Of a DNA stretch of 64,000 nt, positions 1-9,028 are shown piece after piece. The translations under genes and the position numbers were made by a program. Positions within the stretch are counted from its first letter, which is position 1; every line of letters starts with the position of its first letter. Below the pieces are notes generated by a model, which made no database searches, had not been told where the DNA came from, and saw nothing but the letters and a program-made list of their open reading frames with translations. Location of the stretch: NCBI GenBank assembly GCA_030674185.1, contig CM060314.1, positions 32,202,814-32,266,813 on the forward strand, given 5' to 3'. Source of the stretch: Monoplex corrugatus. Lineage: Eukaryota > Mollusca > Gastropoda > Littorinimorpha > Ranellidae.

Positions 1-100
1 GTGTGTCGGTGTGTGTGTGTGTCGGTGTGTGTGTGTGTGTCGGTGTCCCTTCTCTGAGGACTTTCTGCTGCTCAGCTCTCCCTGGAGATTCTTGTGATTA
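1..100 (+). repeat. GT/TCGG microsatellite followed by a SINE-tail fragment
   Basis: Bases 1-46 are GTGTGTCGG-type simple repeat. Bases about 47-97 match, with scattered differences, the end of the 154-bp module seen at 5101-5254 and 8864-9017 (the stretch from 'cttctctgaagacc' to 'agagtttct'). This is a third, diverged copy, so the module is a dispersed repeat and not unique to the retrotransposon at 5-9 kb. Confidence 0.6.
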
Positions 101-385
101 ATACACCACACTGATTGGAAGTTTTCTCAGGTCTTCACCCCGAATTCTTCATCCTCCTATGCCTCCTCCTTGTAGTCCTTTTTGTATTTTTGTTTGTATG
201 GTATGGATTCCCTGACGTATTTGTCTTAAATATCTCATGGTATGGATTCATTGATGTAGTTTTCTTGTATATGCAGTCGTAAGCGAATATATGTACGCAA
301 ATTAAAAATGGCAAATTTGAGTGAAAAAGTGTTTTTTCAGTCTCTTTCATCATTAAAAAGTAATGCACCATTACCATTGTCGTTG

Positions 386-640
386 TCATTCTCTCTGTCT
401 GTCTGTCTGTCTGTCTGCCAGTCTGCCTGCCTGTCTGTTTGTCTATCTGTTTCTGTCTGTCTGTCTGTCTCTGGTTGTCTGTCTGTCTTTCTGTCTCTCC
501 GTCTCTCTCTGTGTCTTTCTCTCTGTCTGTCCATCTGTCTCTGTCTGTCTGTCTGTCTTTCTCTGTGTCTGTCTCTGTCTGTCTCTGTCTGTCTATCTCT
601 CTGTCTCTCTCTGTCTCTCTGTCGCTCTCTGTATTTGTCT
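386..640. repeat. (TCTG)n/(TCTC)n microsatellite
   Basis: Imperfect tetranucleotide repeat of TCTG with TCTC interruptions. All open frames across it, on both strands, encode only simple Cys/Leu/Ser/Val or Arg/Asp/Thr repeats and are not genes. Bases 100-385 before it hold nothing I recognise. Confidence 0.9.
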
Positions 641-689
641 CAGGGGAAAGGTGCACTTGTGCGTACTTGAAGCTGAGTGATTGAGTGCG

Positions 690-783
690 CAGGCGTGTGC
701 ATGTGTGCGTGCGTGTGTGTGTGTGTGTGCGCGCGCGCACGTGCGTGTGTGTGTGTGCGTGTGCGTGTGCATACGTGACTTTT

Positions 784-869
<86 letters not shown>

Positions 870-870
870 C
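690..870. repeat. (GT)n microsatellite
   Basis: Nearly continuous GT dinucleotides with a short break at about 766-788 and a single TTTT break near 815. The following ~200 bases to 1080 are AT-rich and contain nothing recognisable. Confidence 0.9.
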
Positions 871-1084
871 TAAGAGAAAGCGACAGGGAGACGGAAAATG
901 TGCTTCGGTGTTGACGACACAAAAAAGATTGACAATGTCTTCTGGAGACCAAGTTCCAATAACACAGCAGAGTGTTAAAATTGCATTAAATAAAACTTTT
1001 AAATTAAACTAGGATGTACCCTTACTCTCCCCCTTTGATGGACACTGTAAGTGGTAGTATATTTCTATTGATTTGCCTACAGGT

Positions 1085-2240
1085 GTGAGTTTTTATGTTA
1101 TCATGTTTGTTTGATTTGACAATGTATCCGTGTGTGATGTTCTGTTTCTGTTTCATTTTGATATTTTTGTGGTATTTTGTTTGTGTTGGTTTGACAATGA
1201 ATGTGTGATATTATGTTTGTTGGGCATGATAATATGTGTGGTATTATGTTTGCTTTGGGCTGATAATGTGTGTGGTATGATGTTTATGTTGGGTTTGATA
1301 ATGTGTGTAGTATTACATTTGTGTTGGTTTGACAATGAATGTTATTGTTGTCGGTTGGGTAAATAATGTGTGTTTGTGGTAATGTATTTGTGCTGGGTTT
1401 CACAATGTGTGTGGTACCGTGTTTCGGCTCGGTTTGATATGTGTGCGTATTATTTTTCCTGTTGGGTTTGATAAAAAGTGTGTGGCATTTCTGTTGGTTT
1501 GATAATGTGTGTGTGGTGTTATTCATCTTGGATTTGATGATGTGTGTGTGTGTGGTAATGTTTTTCTATGGGTTTGATAATGTGTATTGGTGCTATTTTT
1601 CTGTTAGTTTGATAATGTGTGTGTGGTATATTTTTCTGTTGGATTTGATGTGTGTGTGGTATTGTATTTCTGTTGGGTTTGATAACGTGTGTGCTGGTGT
1701 TATTTTTCTGTTGGGTTTGATAATGTGTGTGTTGGTGTTATTTTCGTTGGGTTGATACTGTATGTGTGGTATTTTTTTCTGTTGGGTTTGATACTGTATG
1801 TGTGGTATTATTTTTCTGTTAAGTTTGATCATGTGTGCGTGTATTATTTTTCTGTTGGTTTGATACTGTATGTGTGGTATTATTTTTCTGTGGGTTGATA
1901 CTGTATGTGTGGTATTATTTTTCTGTTGGGTTTGATACTGTATGTGTGGTATTATTTTTCTGTTAAGTTTGATCATGTGTGCGTGGTATTATTTTTCTGT
2001 TGGTTTGATAATGTGTGTGTGTGGTAATATGTTTCTGTTGAGATTGGTAATGTGTGTGGGATTGTGTTTGTGTCAGGTTTGACAATGTGAGTGTTATTAT
2101 TTTTCTGTTGGGTTTGACAGTGTGTGGAGTTGTGTTTGTGTAAGGTTTGACAATGTGGGTGGTATTATTTTTCTGTTAGATTTGACAGACAGTGTGTGGG
2201 ATTGTGTTTGTGTCAGGTTTGACAATGTAGGTGGTATTTT
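1085..2240. repeat. Minisatellite, diverged unit of about 35-40 bp
   Basis: Tandem units built on 'gtttgataatgtgtgtgg' followed by 'tattatttttctgttgg'. Units differ in length, so frames open and close by chance. The plus strand is strongly T/G-rich. Near 2050-2230 the unit changes to a longer form containing 'gtgtttgtgtcaggtttgac', suggesting a sub-family. Confidence 0.85.
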
Positions 2241-2245
2241 CTGTT

Positions 2246-2545
2246 GGATAACATAACTAAGAAAATTAAAATATATATAAAACAGGCCTAAATTACTTGA
2301 AATTGGTTCCGCACATCTCACTTCCCTAGAGCTGAAAATGCACTCAATACATATACCCAATTAACAATCCTAAGAAAGTATGTAAGACTTTATGAACACA
2401 TACAGGTGAATGGACCAGCAAGGGAGATCTTGCTAGGACAAAATGACAGAAGGCAAAGGCACAAGGCAGAAAAGAGTGTTAAAATAAGGGAAATTTCTAG
2501 CACAGAATTTCCTACCTTCTGAAAGAGCTTTCCCTTGGAGGGAAA
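2246..2545 (+). repeat. Dispersed repeat family B, copy 1
   Basis: About 300 bp that align along their whole length with 34020-34335. Shared stretches include 'gcctaaattac', 'catctcac', 'aatcctaag' and 'aaatttctagcacagaat'. The second copy sits inside a LINE, which shows that the family is mobile. No coding potential is visible. Confidence 0.7.
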
Positions 2546-2763
2546 TTATTTCTCTGTTGCAAAAAACAAACAAGCAAAAAACCAAAAATGTCTTAGTAGC
2601 ACAACAACATTCCGCAACAGCAAATACTTTGGTAAATGTGTTCTTAGTCATAAAAAAACTCCTTTATAAATCTAATCATCTACAGGTGTGCTCCAACCGG
2701 TCTGCCTTGGTACTGATTCCTGACTGCAGTCAGAGTGCTTCTCCCTGTGTTTATCGAACTGTA

Positions 2764-3228
2764 TCATAGTCTCTCGTCGTATATCTGCATCACTAAGTTA
2801 CGTGCCAAGTCTATAGAGGCACACAAATCTCTCTTGACTTTGCTGAGCACCAAAAACATACCAACCTTTGGGGTAAGCGGCATACAATGTCCTGAAATAC
2901 CTGCCCAGAAATATCTTTGGATTCGCTGGCTTCCGTGATGTGCGTACCGCCATAACTTTTTTTTAACTTTCACAGCTTTCAGTGTAGAGGGTAGGGTCGA
3001 TGTGTGTTTTAGTCGTAAGACATTCATCCGGCGTAGTATGAGAACGGGATATCTCACAGCAGCTTGATCGTCAGAGGAAACCATACAACAGTGAATCAGA
3101 GTGGAACGACAAATAAGCTTTCTGCCCGGCCTCTCCCTATCTTGCTCATCATCTGTTGGAGGAAACAGAAAGAAGAAGTCTGTATACGATTTCTTTGCTC
3201 CAGTTTGCTGTGAATACACCTGTACCAT
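2764..3228 (-). other. Unassigned 154-codon open frame
   Basis: The longest non-repetitive open frame of this part, on the minus strand. Composition is ordinary, with many Lys/Arg, several Cys and a hydrophobic C-terminal third. I recognise no domain or motif. Its first codons overlap the first unit of the 32-bp minisatellite that begins at 3199, so its start is not credible as a gene start. It could be a chance frame, part of an old transposon, or an internal exon. I see no convincing splice sites bounding it. Confidence 0.2.
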
Positions 3229-3515
3229 GCTCCAGTTTACTGTGAATACATCTGCATCACGCTCCAGTTTACTGTGAATACATCTGCATAAAGTCCAGAT
3301 TATTGTGAATACTCTGCATTAAGGTCCAGTTTATTGTGAATACATCTGCATTAAGGTCCAGTTTATTGTGAATACATCTGCATTAAGGTCCAGTTTATTG
3401 TGAATACATCTGCATTAAGGTCCAGTTTATTGTGAATACATCTGCATTAAGGTCCAGTTTATTGTGAATACATCTGCATTAAGGTCCAGTTTACTGTGAA
3501 TACATCTGCATAATA
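3199..3515. repeat. 32-bp minisatellite, about 10 copies
   Basis: Ten units starting 'tccagttt(a/g)' at 3199, 3231, 3263 and onwards with a 32-bp period ('gtccagtttattgtgaatac' then 'atctgcattaag'). The central units (3323-3480) are identical or nearly so, while the outer ones are diverged, the usual pattern of unequal exchange or slippage. Confidence 0.92.
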
Positions 3516-3789
3516 AGATTGTGGATAGGGTCTCCTTGAGACGAAAGGATTGATCAAGTAAAACGTTTTGATGCAAACAAATCTATTAATTTTGTTCACG
3601 TATGCGACCGTTTAGCTTTTCAAATCCCTGTAGATCAAGCTCCAATCTGTATGATCCAGAAATTCTGTAATTTATTTTCCAGAAATGCAGGTTATTATCA
3701 TCCGAATTGATCTTTCCCGACATCAGATCCAGATTTTCTGAGCGATAATGTTGCACACACCTGAGCGAAAACCCCTCCACATTGTTGTT

Positions 3790-3860
3790 AATGTCATCAT
3801 AATCATTATCATGTGCCATGCCGTATGGCGTTGGTGATCATGGCCCTTCAAACGGATTTA
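3790..3860 (-). mobile_element. LINE family A, 3'-end fragment
   Basis: Read on the minus strand this is the extreme 3' end of the LINE family seen at 10622, 13278, 31000, 52380 and 60455: the coding end ('atggccatgatcaccaac' type) followed by an ATG/ATT-rich trinucleotide tail (at 3790-3815 on the plus strand). Only about 70 bp remain. The flanks 3516-3789 and 3861-4020 hold nothing recognisable. Confidence 0.5.
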
Positions 3861-4019
3861 TTATTCTGTAGTTGCGAATATATCTCCTGGCCTTTTTGTC
3901 CACTACCACTATGCAAAACTGTGTAATATTTCTTTTCTAACTCTACCTGGTGTTCTTTCCCCCTCTATATTTCCTATTGTGACTAGGTGCTCAGACTTCC
4001 TTTGCCTAATATATCTAAT

Positions 4020-4073
4020 CTATATATATATATCTATACATATGTATATATATATATATATATCTATACATAT

Positions 4074-4118
<45 letters not shown>

Positions 4119-4165
4119 ATTATATGTATATACATGCATATATATACATGTACATGTATACATGT
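4020..4165. repeat. (TA)n / (TATG) microsatellite
   Basis: TA dinucleotides with 'tatacatatgtata' interruptions, grading into 'tacatgtatacatg'. The frames across it encode Tyr/Ile repeats only. Confidence 0.92.
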
Positions 4166-4204
4166 ATTATAGACTGCGCAGTCAGGTGGCTTTCAAATAG
4201 TAAC

Positions 4205-4575
4205 AATAATTATAACATCCAAAACAAGTTTGACTGCCCGCGCCCAAGCAAACACAAGCCAGAAGAACAAGAAAACCAATGTAAGCGCGTATTCAACGAG
4301 ACAAAACAAAGCAAGCGCAAATTTTCGGCCAACTAGCCTTTGTCAATCGCGAACGCACGGTCACAGACAGATCACAGACACCAAACAATGGATAATTAAA
4401 ACGGGACTAAAAACTTCCCTGCCGCCTCGTCCAGTGGGTAAGAAATGGAATCCATTTCTTATCGTGCGTTCGCGCTTGACAAAGGCCGAAAATTTGCGCT
4501 TGTTTTGTTTTATCTCGTTGGATACGCGCTTACATTGGTTTTCTTGTTCTTCTGGTTTGTGTTAATAATTATAAC
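4205..4575. mobile_element. Composite inverted (foldback) repeat element with 12-bp target duplication
   Basis: A 233-bp dispersed repeat (4217-4449) is followed at once by an inverted, internally deleted copy of itself (4450-4563). The second arm lacks the stretch corresponding to about 4365-4440, plus 8 bp. The 347-bp composite is bracketed by the 12-bp direct repeat 'aataattataac' at 4205-4216 and 4564-4575, which looks like a target-site duplication. The same 233-bp unit occurs as a single inverted copy at 60509-60741 inside a LINE, and partly at 61218-61295. No protein is encoded, so it would be non-autonomous. Confidence 0.75.
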
Positions 4576-4595
4576 CATAACATATACATATAGAT

Positions 4596-4673
4596 AGCTA
4601 TACAAACAGACAGACAGATAGACACACACAATACACAGACAATAGAGAGAGAGGGGGAAGAGAGAGAGAGAGA

Positions 4674-4705
<32 letters not shown>

Positions 4706-4745
4706 CAGAGAGAGAGACAGAGAGAGAGAGAGAGAAAGAGATCAG
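4596..4745. repeat. (GA)n microsatellite with GACA start
   Basis: GACA/GATA repeats give way to GA dinucleotides with GGGA interruptions. No gene. Confidence 0.9.
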
Positions 4746-4967
4746 AGTCATTTCAAAAGGATTCACCACGTTCATACAGCTCCATATGCTCTCTACCCCA
4801 ATCCACTAGCAATTACCTGACAGATTACATGAGCCCGCACAAAACCTTATGCGCAGGCAAGGTTTTGAAACGTGGAAAGGGGAAAAGGCCCTATCAAACA
4901 ATAAGCTGACACCACCAGAATGATGGAGACATTAAGCTGGGCAGCGAACAGGCCAGTTTTTGATGTT

Positions 4968-5029
4968 GTGGGCTAGGAGTGAACTCAAGATATCAGATCT
5001 CAAGTTCGTGGCTCTACCAGCTTGCCCAC
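4968..5029 (-). repeat. tRNA-like remnant (minus strand)
   Basis: On the minus strand the 62-bp segment starts GTGGGC and ends GCCCAC, which pair as an acceptor-like stem. It contains an A-box-like 'GGCAAGCTGGTAGAGC' and a B-box-like 'GAGTTCACTCC'. It is about 10 bp shorter than a normal tRNA, so it reads as a tRNA pseudogene or a SINE head rather than a working tRNA. It lies just upstream of the 5' direct repeat of the RLE retrotransposon, in opposite orientation. Confidence 0.35.
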
Positions 5030-5061
5030 GATAAAGATAGATACATGTAGATAGATAGATA

Positions 5062-5070
5062 GGCGTGGGG

Positions 5071-5101
<31 letters not shown>

Positions 5102-5254
5102 GACAACAGCAGAAGGGCATCCAGGAGTCATGACCTGGATGTGGCCCGGCCCCCCGAGAGTGTAAGGAATTCAGGGCCGAAACACTTGTCTAAAGGGGGT
5201 TACTTCTCTGAAGACCTTCTGTTGTCTAGCTCTCCCTAGAGTTTCTTTCTACCT
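5062..5254 (+). repeat. 5' direct repeat (SINE-like tail copy)
   Basis: Consists of 'ggcgtgggg', an A29 run, T, then the 154-bp module 5101-5254 that recurs without a visible difference at 8864-9017. Upstream lies a GATA microsatellite instead of the tRNA-like segment found before the 3' copy, so this copy is truncated exactly at the end of the tRNA-like part. Confidence 0.85.
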
Positions 5255-5403
5255 GCACATGGTCAGTCCATTGACTTCCGGGAATAGTTCGGAGGACATT
5301 CGGGAAAGACCGAAGGACACTGGGAAAGACTAGATCTGCGGGCTTTGTGGGTTGGCTTCCCACCTTGCCTTTGATAACATGCCACGAGTTTTTCAAATGA
5401 AAG

Positions 5404-8400
5404 ATGCTCCCAGGATTCACCGAAAGGGGAGAGAATGATGAATCCATCGGCACTGACTCCATCACGACTGGAAACGCACAACGGACCATGATTAATGACC
5501 AGTTGGAATTTCCGTGTGCGTGTGGAAGGAGATTCACCACCAAACGCGGCATGAAGATCCACAGGACAAAAATGGGCTGTTTGAAGACACATACGAACCA
5601 GCAGCAGCGCACTGCGATAGCAGGTGAGACGTTGGATGACCAAGGCCAGGAATTAAACCATAGTGCCAAGGACATCCACGCTGACGGTTCTGATGCGGAT
5701 TTTGCACAAGCTCTTAACGCCAAACGTGGAAAACTCAATTTGCCGCCTGCCGGTGCAAAAGAACAATGGGAGAAATTAGATGAGGAACTTGTCCTTAAAC
5801 TGAATGCGCTAATAGGGAACAGTACGCTGGAACACAAACTTGACACATACGGAGACATCATATACTCTATCTGCAGGGACACTTATGGAGTGAAGCAGCC
5901 AAAGACAAAAACGCCTCCCCAGAAATCCAGAAGACAGCAACAGATGGAGAGCATCCGGAGGGAGAAAAGGAAGCTTAAAAAGCGAATGAAAACTGCCTCA
6001 GAATTCGAGAAGCAAGGGCTCCTGGAACTCTGGAAAGATCTGAAGGCCAAACACAATGCTCTCAGCAAAGTGGAATCAGCAAGGCGAAGAAAGAGCAAAA
6101 AGAAGAAGACTCAAGATCGTTTCTTCAAAGATCCCTTTGACTTTTCAAGAAAGCTGTTTGAACAACCCAAATCAGGGACTCTCACAGTGGGCAAGGAAAC
6201 CCTAGAGCAGCATCTCAGGGAAACATATTCCGATTCTCAGCGCGAGGCACCACTTGAAATCCAGAATCTGGTTTGGCCTGCAGCGCCAGAAGGAAAATTC
6301 AATAACAAACCACCAACACTGGATGAAGTGAAGAACGTAGTAAAGAAAGCCAGAGCCAAGTCAGCACCTGGACCAAACGGAATACCATACCTGCTCTACA
6401 AGAAATGCCCAAAAGTGCTCGAGTGGCTCCACAAGATGATTCGATCAGCATGGAGGAACCAGAAGATCAGCGACCAATGGATAAGAGCTGAAGGAGTGTA
6501 CATTCCGAAGGAGCAGAACTCCAGCAGCATCAATCAGTTCAGGCCAATATCACTTCTGAACGTCGAGGGGAAAATCTTCTTCTCTGTTATGGCAGCAAGA
6601 TTGACAAAATACCTGACTGAAAACAAGTATCTGGATATGTCAGTCCAAAAGGGAGGCATACCAGGAATGCCTGGATGCTTGGAACATGCCACGTTGATTT
6701 GGGATGCCATCCAAAAAGCAAGAACAGAGAAGAGAGACATTGACGTAGTTTGGCTTGATCTGGCGAATGCATATGGATCAGTTCCACACGATATGATCCA
6801 GCTGGCTCTTGAAATGTATCACATCCCAGAAAACATCCGAACAATGCTGAGGAAGTATTTCCAAGGGTTCTCAATGCGGTTCTCTACCAAAGAATACACC
6901 ACGGACTGGATAGACCTAGAGGTGGGCATTGCAATGGGCTGTGCAATCTCTCCCATACTGTTCGTGTTGGCAATGGAAGTCATCTTGAAAGCTGCAATGA
7001 AGAGTTCAGGTCCAGTGAATCTGGGAGATGGATACCAGATGCCTCCTCTGAAAGCTTTCATGGATGACACAACAGTCTTGTCCACGGATGAGGAAGAGAC
7101 ACACCAAATCTTAAAGCAGCTGGATGAGCTAGTGGCCTCTTCAAGAATGAGATTCAAACCTAAGAAATCCCGAAGTCTCTCACTGCGAAAAGGAAAAGTG
7201 GCAGATTCAGTCAAATTCATGGTAGCCAACCAAGCCATCCCCACTGTCACAGAAGAGCCAGTAAAAAGTCTCGGAAGATGGTATGATGACTCCCTGAAAG
7301 ACACACAAAGGGGATGTGAAACCAAGCAAACAGCAGAAGAAGGCCTGAAGAAAATAGATAACTGCGGACTGCCAGGCAAATACAAAGTCTGGTGTCTACA
7401 GTTCATGCTGATACCAAAGCTGCTGTGGCCACTGCTAATCTATGACATTTGCACCAGCACAGTCGAAGCAATGGAAGCCAAAATCAACAAATACACAAGA
7501 AAATGGCTCGGTGTCCCACCTGGTCTCACTGATGTTGCATTCTACTGTCGTCAAGCAATGCTGAAGCTACCTCTCAAATCCATAGTGGAGGAATACAAAG
7601 TTGGAAAAGCAAGACTGTTGAGCATGCTGGAGGAATCGGAAGACAATATCGTGAGATCAGTTCATCCAAAGCTGAGAACTGGCAGAAAGTGGAAAGTCCA
7701 AGAGGCTGTAAACAATGCCAAGAGAAACCTCAGCATCAAAGAAATAATTGGACACACGCAAACCAACAGACAGGGACTGGGAGCAACAAAAATGCAGTGG
7801 TGGTCCAAAGCCAAAGGGAAGGAAAAAAGAGACATGATCATACAGGAGTTGAAGGAAGAAGAAGATGTCAAAAGAGTGCAGAAGGCAGTCCAGCAAGGTC
7901 AACAGGGGCAATGGACAACATGGGACAGTGCACTCCAAAGAAGTCTCAGCTGGAACGATATGTGGCACATGGCTCCTCTAAGGATAAGCTTCCTCCTCAG
8001 ATCTGTATATGACCTGCTCCCCTCGAATGCAAACTTAGTGAAATGGGGGAAAGCAGACGACCCAGCATGTCCGCTCTGTCAGAAGAAACAAACAGTGGAA
8101 CATGTCCTAAGCTCTTGCAAAGTAGCGCTAGCCCAAGGAAGGTATACATGGAGGCACAACCAAGTTCTGAAAGTGATCACAGATGTGGTTAGCGAAAAAA
8201 ACCATGACCCCAAACGCACCAATTGCTATGACAACGTTCTACAAAGCAGGAGGGAAACAGGTCTGGCCCGAAAGTGCTATGACAACCAGCACATTGCCAA
8301 AGGGTCTTCTGGATGGAGCAGTCGACTGGGAGTGTACAGCAGACCTCCCAGAGTGGAGAAATTACCCAGATGTCATCAGCAAGACAGGCATGAGACCAGA

Positions 8401-8418
8401 CATCGCACTCCACTCTGA
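5404..8418 (+). CDS. Reverse transcriptase polyprotein of the RLE retrotransposon
   Basis: A 1004-codon frame, of which about 933 codons (to about 8201) look genuine. The start ATG at 5404 lies two codons after an in-frame TGA at 5398. Residues 38-59 form a CCHC finger (C38-x-C40-x12-H53-x5-C59), expected to bind target DNA. Reverse transcriptase spans roughly 310-640: 'RAKSAPGPNGIPYLLYKK', then 'FRPISLLNVEGK', motif A around W450-L-D452 ('WLDLANAYGS'), and the catalytic box F552-M-D554-D555. A thumb/linker follows, then a CCHC knuckle at C889-x2-C892-x7-H900-x4-C905. All key catalytic aspartates are present, so the enzyme may be active or only recently dead. Beyond the A7 run at 8195-8201 the frame leaves the homologous sequence, which continues in another frame (8183-8737). 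Function: target-primed reverse transcription in the nucleus (family knowledge). Confidence 0.85.
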   Translation: MLPGFTERGENDESIGTDSITTGNAQRTMINDQLEFPCACGRRFTTKRGMKIHRTKMGCLKTHTNQQQRTAIAGETLDDQGQELNHSAKDIHADGSDADFAQALNAKRGKLNLPPAGAKEQWEKLDEELVLKLNALIGNSTLEHKLDTYGDIIYSICRDTYGVKQPKTKTPPQKSRRQQQMESIRREKRKLKKRMKTASEFEKQGLLELWKDLKAKHNALSKVESARRRKSKKKKTQDRFFKDPFDFSRKLFEQPKSGTLTVGKETLEQHLRETYSDSQREAPLEIQNLVWPAAPEGKFNNKPPTLDEVKNVVKKARAKSAPGPNGIPYLLYKKCPKVLEWLHKMIRSAWRNQKISDQWIRAEGVYIPKEQNSSSINQFRPISLLNVEGKIFFSVMAARLTKYLTENKYLDMSVQKGGIPGMPGCLEHATLIWDAIQKARTEKRDIDVVWLDLANAYGSVPHDMIQLALEMYHIPENIRTMLRKYFQGFSMRFSTKEYTTDWIDLEVGIAMGCAISPILFVLAMEVILKAAMKSSGPVNLGDGYQMPPLKAFMDDTTVLSTDEEETHQILKQLDELVASSRMRFKPKKSRSLSLRKGKVADSVKFMVANQAIPTVTEEPVKSLGRWYDDSLKDTQRGCETKQTAEEGLKKIDNCGLPGKYKVWCLQFMLIPKLLWPLLIYDICTSTVEAMEAKINKYTRKWLGVPPGLTDVAFYCRQAMLKLPLKSIVEEYKVGKARLLSMLEESEDNIVRSVHPKLRTGRKWKVQEAVNNAKRNLSIKEIIGHTQTNRQGLGATKMQWWSKAKGKEKRDMIIQELKEEEDVKRVQKAVQQGQQGQWTTWDSALQRSLSWNDMWHMAPLRISFLLRSVYDLLPSNANLVKWGKADDPACPLCQKKQTVEHVLSSCKVALAQGRYTWRHNQVLKVITDVVSEKNHDPKRTNCYDNVLQSRRETGLARKCYDNQHIAKGSSGWSSRLGVYSRPPRVEKLPRCHQQDRHETRHRTPL

Positions 8419-8737
8419 CTCCTCGAAACAAGTGATTCTGATAGAACTCACTGTGCCATACGAAAGCAGAATGGAAGAAGCACATATCTACAAGACCGAA
8501 AAATACGCCGGTCTTGCCAGCACCCTGAAGAAAGCAGGTCTGCGGGTCAAAATCTTCGCCATAGAGGTCGGGGCAAGAGGGTTTGTGGGCACCTCCGCTT
8601 ATGATCTCATGAAACAACTCGCCATTTCTGGGAAGAAGAGGACTAGAGCCCCTAAAACGATGGCAGAGGCAGCAGAAAGGAGCTCAAGCTGGATCTGGGC
8701 AAGGAGGAATGAAAAAAGTGAACTTCATAAGGATTAA
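8183..8737 (+). CDS. Restriction-like endonuclease domain (C-terminal part, shifted frame)
   Basis: This frame carries the C-terminal endonuclease of the same protein. Visible are 'FYKAGGKQVW', then 'RPDIALHS' and, about 12 residues later, 'VILIELTVPYE', the R-P-D...E-L-T-V-P-Y/W-E signature of the PD-(D/E)XK-like nuclease of RLE retrotransposons. It ends at TAA 8735-8737. It is joined to the upstream frame if one A is removed from the seven-A run at 8195-8201, so the break looks like one inserted base and not a separate gene. The nominal ATG at 8183 overlaps upstream coding sequence and is not a real start. The nuclease nicks the chromosomal target to prime reverse transcription (family knowledge). 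Confidence 0.75.
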   Translation: MWLAKKTMTPNAPIAMTTFYKAGGKQVWPESAMTTSTLPKGLLDGAVDWECTADLPEWRNYPDVISKTGMRPDIALHSDSSKQVILIELTVPYESRMEEAHIYKTEKYAGLASTLKKAGLRVKIFAIEVGARGFVGTSAYDLMKQLAISGKKRTRAPKTMAEAAERSSSWIWARRNEKSELHKD

Positions 8738-8755
8738 ATTCCCTACAGATGATGT

Positions 8756-9017
8756 GTGCCCCGTTAGCACATTGGTAAAACCGCGTACCGCAGTTCTGAA
8801 GCGCAGAATCGCCCAGGTTCAATCCCCGGCGTGGGGAAAAAAAAAAAAAAAAAAAAAAAAAATAGACAACAGCAGAAGGGCATCCAGGAGTCATGACCTG
8901 GATGTGGCCCGGCCCCCCGAGAGTGTAAGGAATTCAGGGCCGAAACACTTGTCTAAAGGGGGTTACTTCTCTGAAGACCTTCTGTTGTCTAGCTCTCCCT
9001 AGAGTTTCTTTCTACCT
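8756..9017 (+). mobile_element. tRNA-headed SINE-like module forming the element's 3' end
   Basis: The first ~80 bases (8757-8836) resemble a tRNA: A box 'TAGCACATTGGTA', B box 'GGTTCAATCCC', and a partly complementary CCCC/GGGG end. The anticodon arm is too degenerate to name. Next come an A26 run and the 154-bp tail identical to 5101-5254. It starts only about 20 bases after the endonuclease stop codon. It may be a SINE that parasitises this LINE through a shared 3' tail, a SINE inserted by chance, or a genuine part of the LINE 3' region. Confidence 0.7.
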
Positions 9018-9028
9018 TCTACCTAGCT

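Larger units (their letters stand above)
5062..9017 (+). mobile_element. RLE-type non-LTR retrotransposon with direct-repeat flanks
   Basis: Near full-length element. In order: 'ggcgtgggg', an A29 run and a 154-bp module (5062-5254); a leader (5255-5403); a long reading frame (5404 onward) with N-terminal zinc finger, reverse transcriptase and zinc knuckle; after one frameshift, a restriction-like endonuclease ending at 8737; then a tRNA-like segment, 'ggcgtgggg', an A26 run and the same 154-bp module (to 9017). The two modules are identical over all 154 bases when compared by eye, so the arrangement is young. The gene order is that of the R2/NeSL/Hero/CRE group of RLE elements. I cannot assign the clade without a tree. 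Confidence 0.8.

Noticed and set aside
5226..5882. 218-codon minus-strand frame opposite the RT gene
   Set aside because: It is a shadow of the coding strand. The plus frame has clear domain motifs and the minus one has none.
8195..8202. 'A AAA AAC' heptamer as a programmed -1 ribosomal frameshift site between RT and endonuclease
   Set aside because: The endonuclease frame is +1 relative to the RT frame. A -1 slip would read CCA TGA and stop at once, so the motif does not explain the join.
8757..8836. Functional tRNA gene
   Set aside because: The A and B boxes are good, but the acceptor ends pair poorly, the anticodon arm is degenerate and an A-run plus SINE tail follows.
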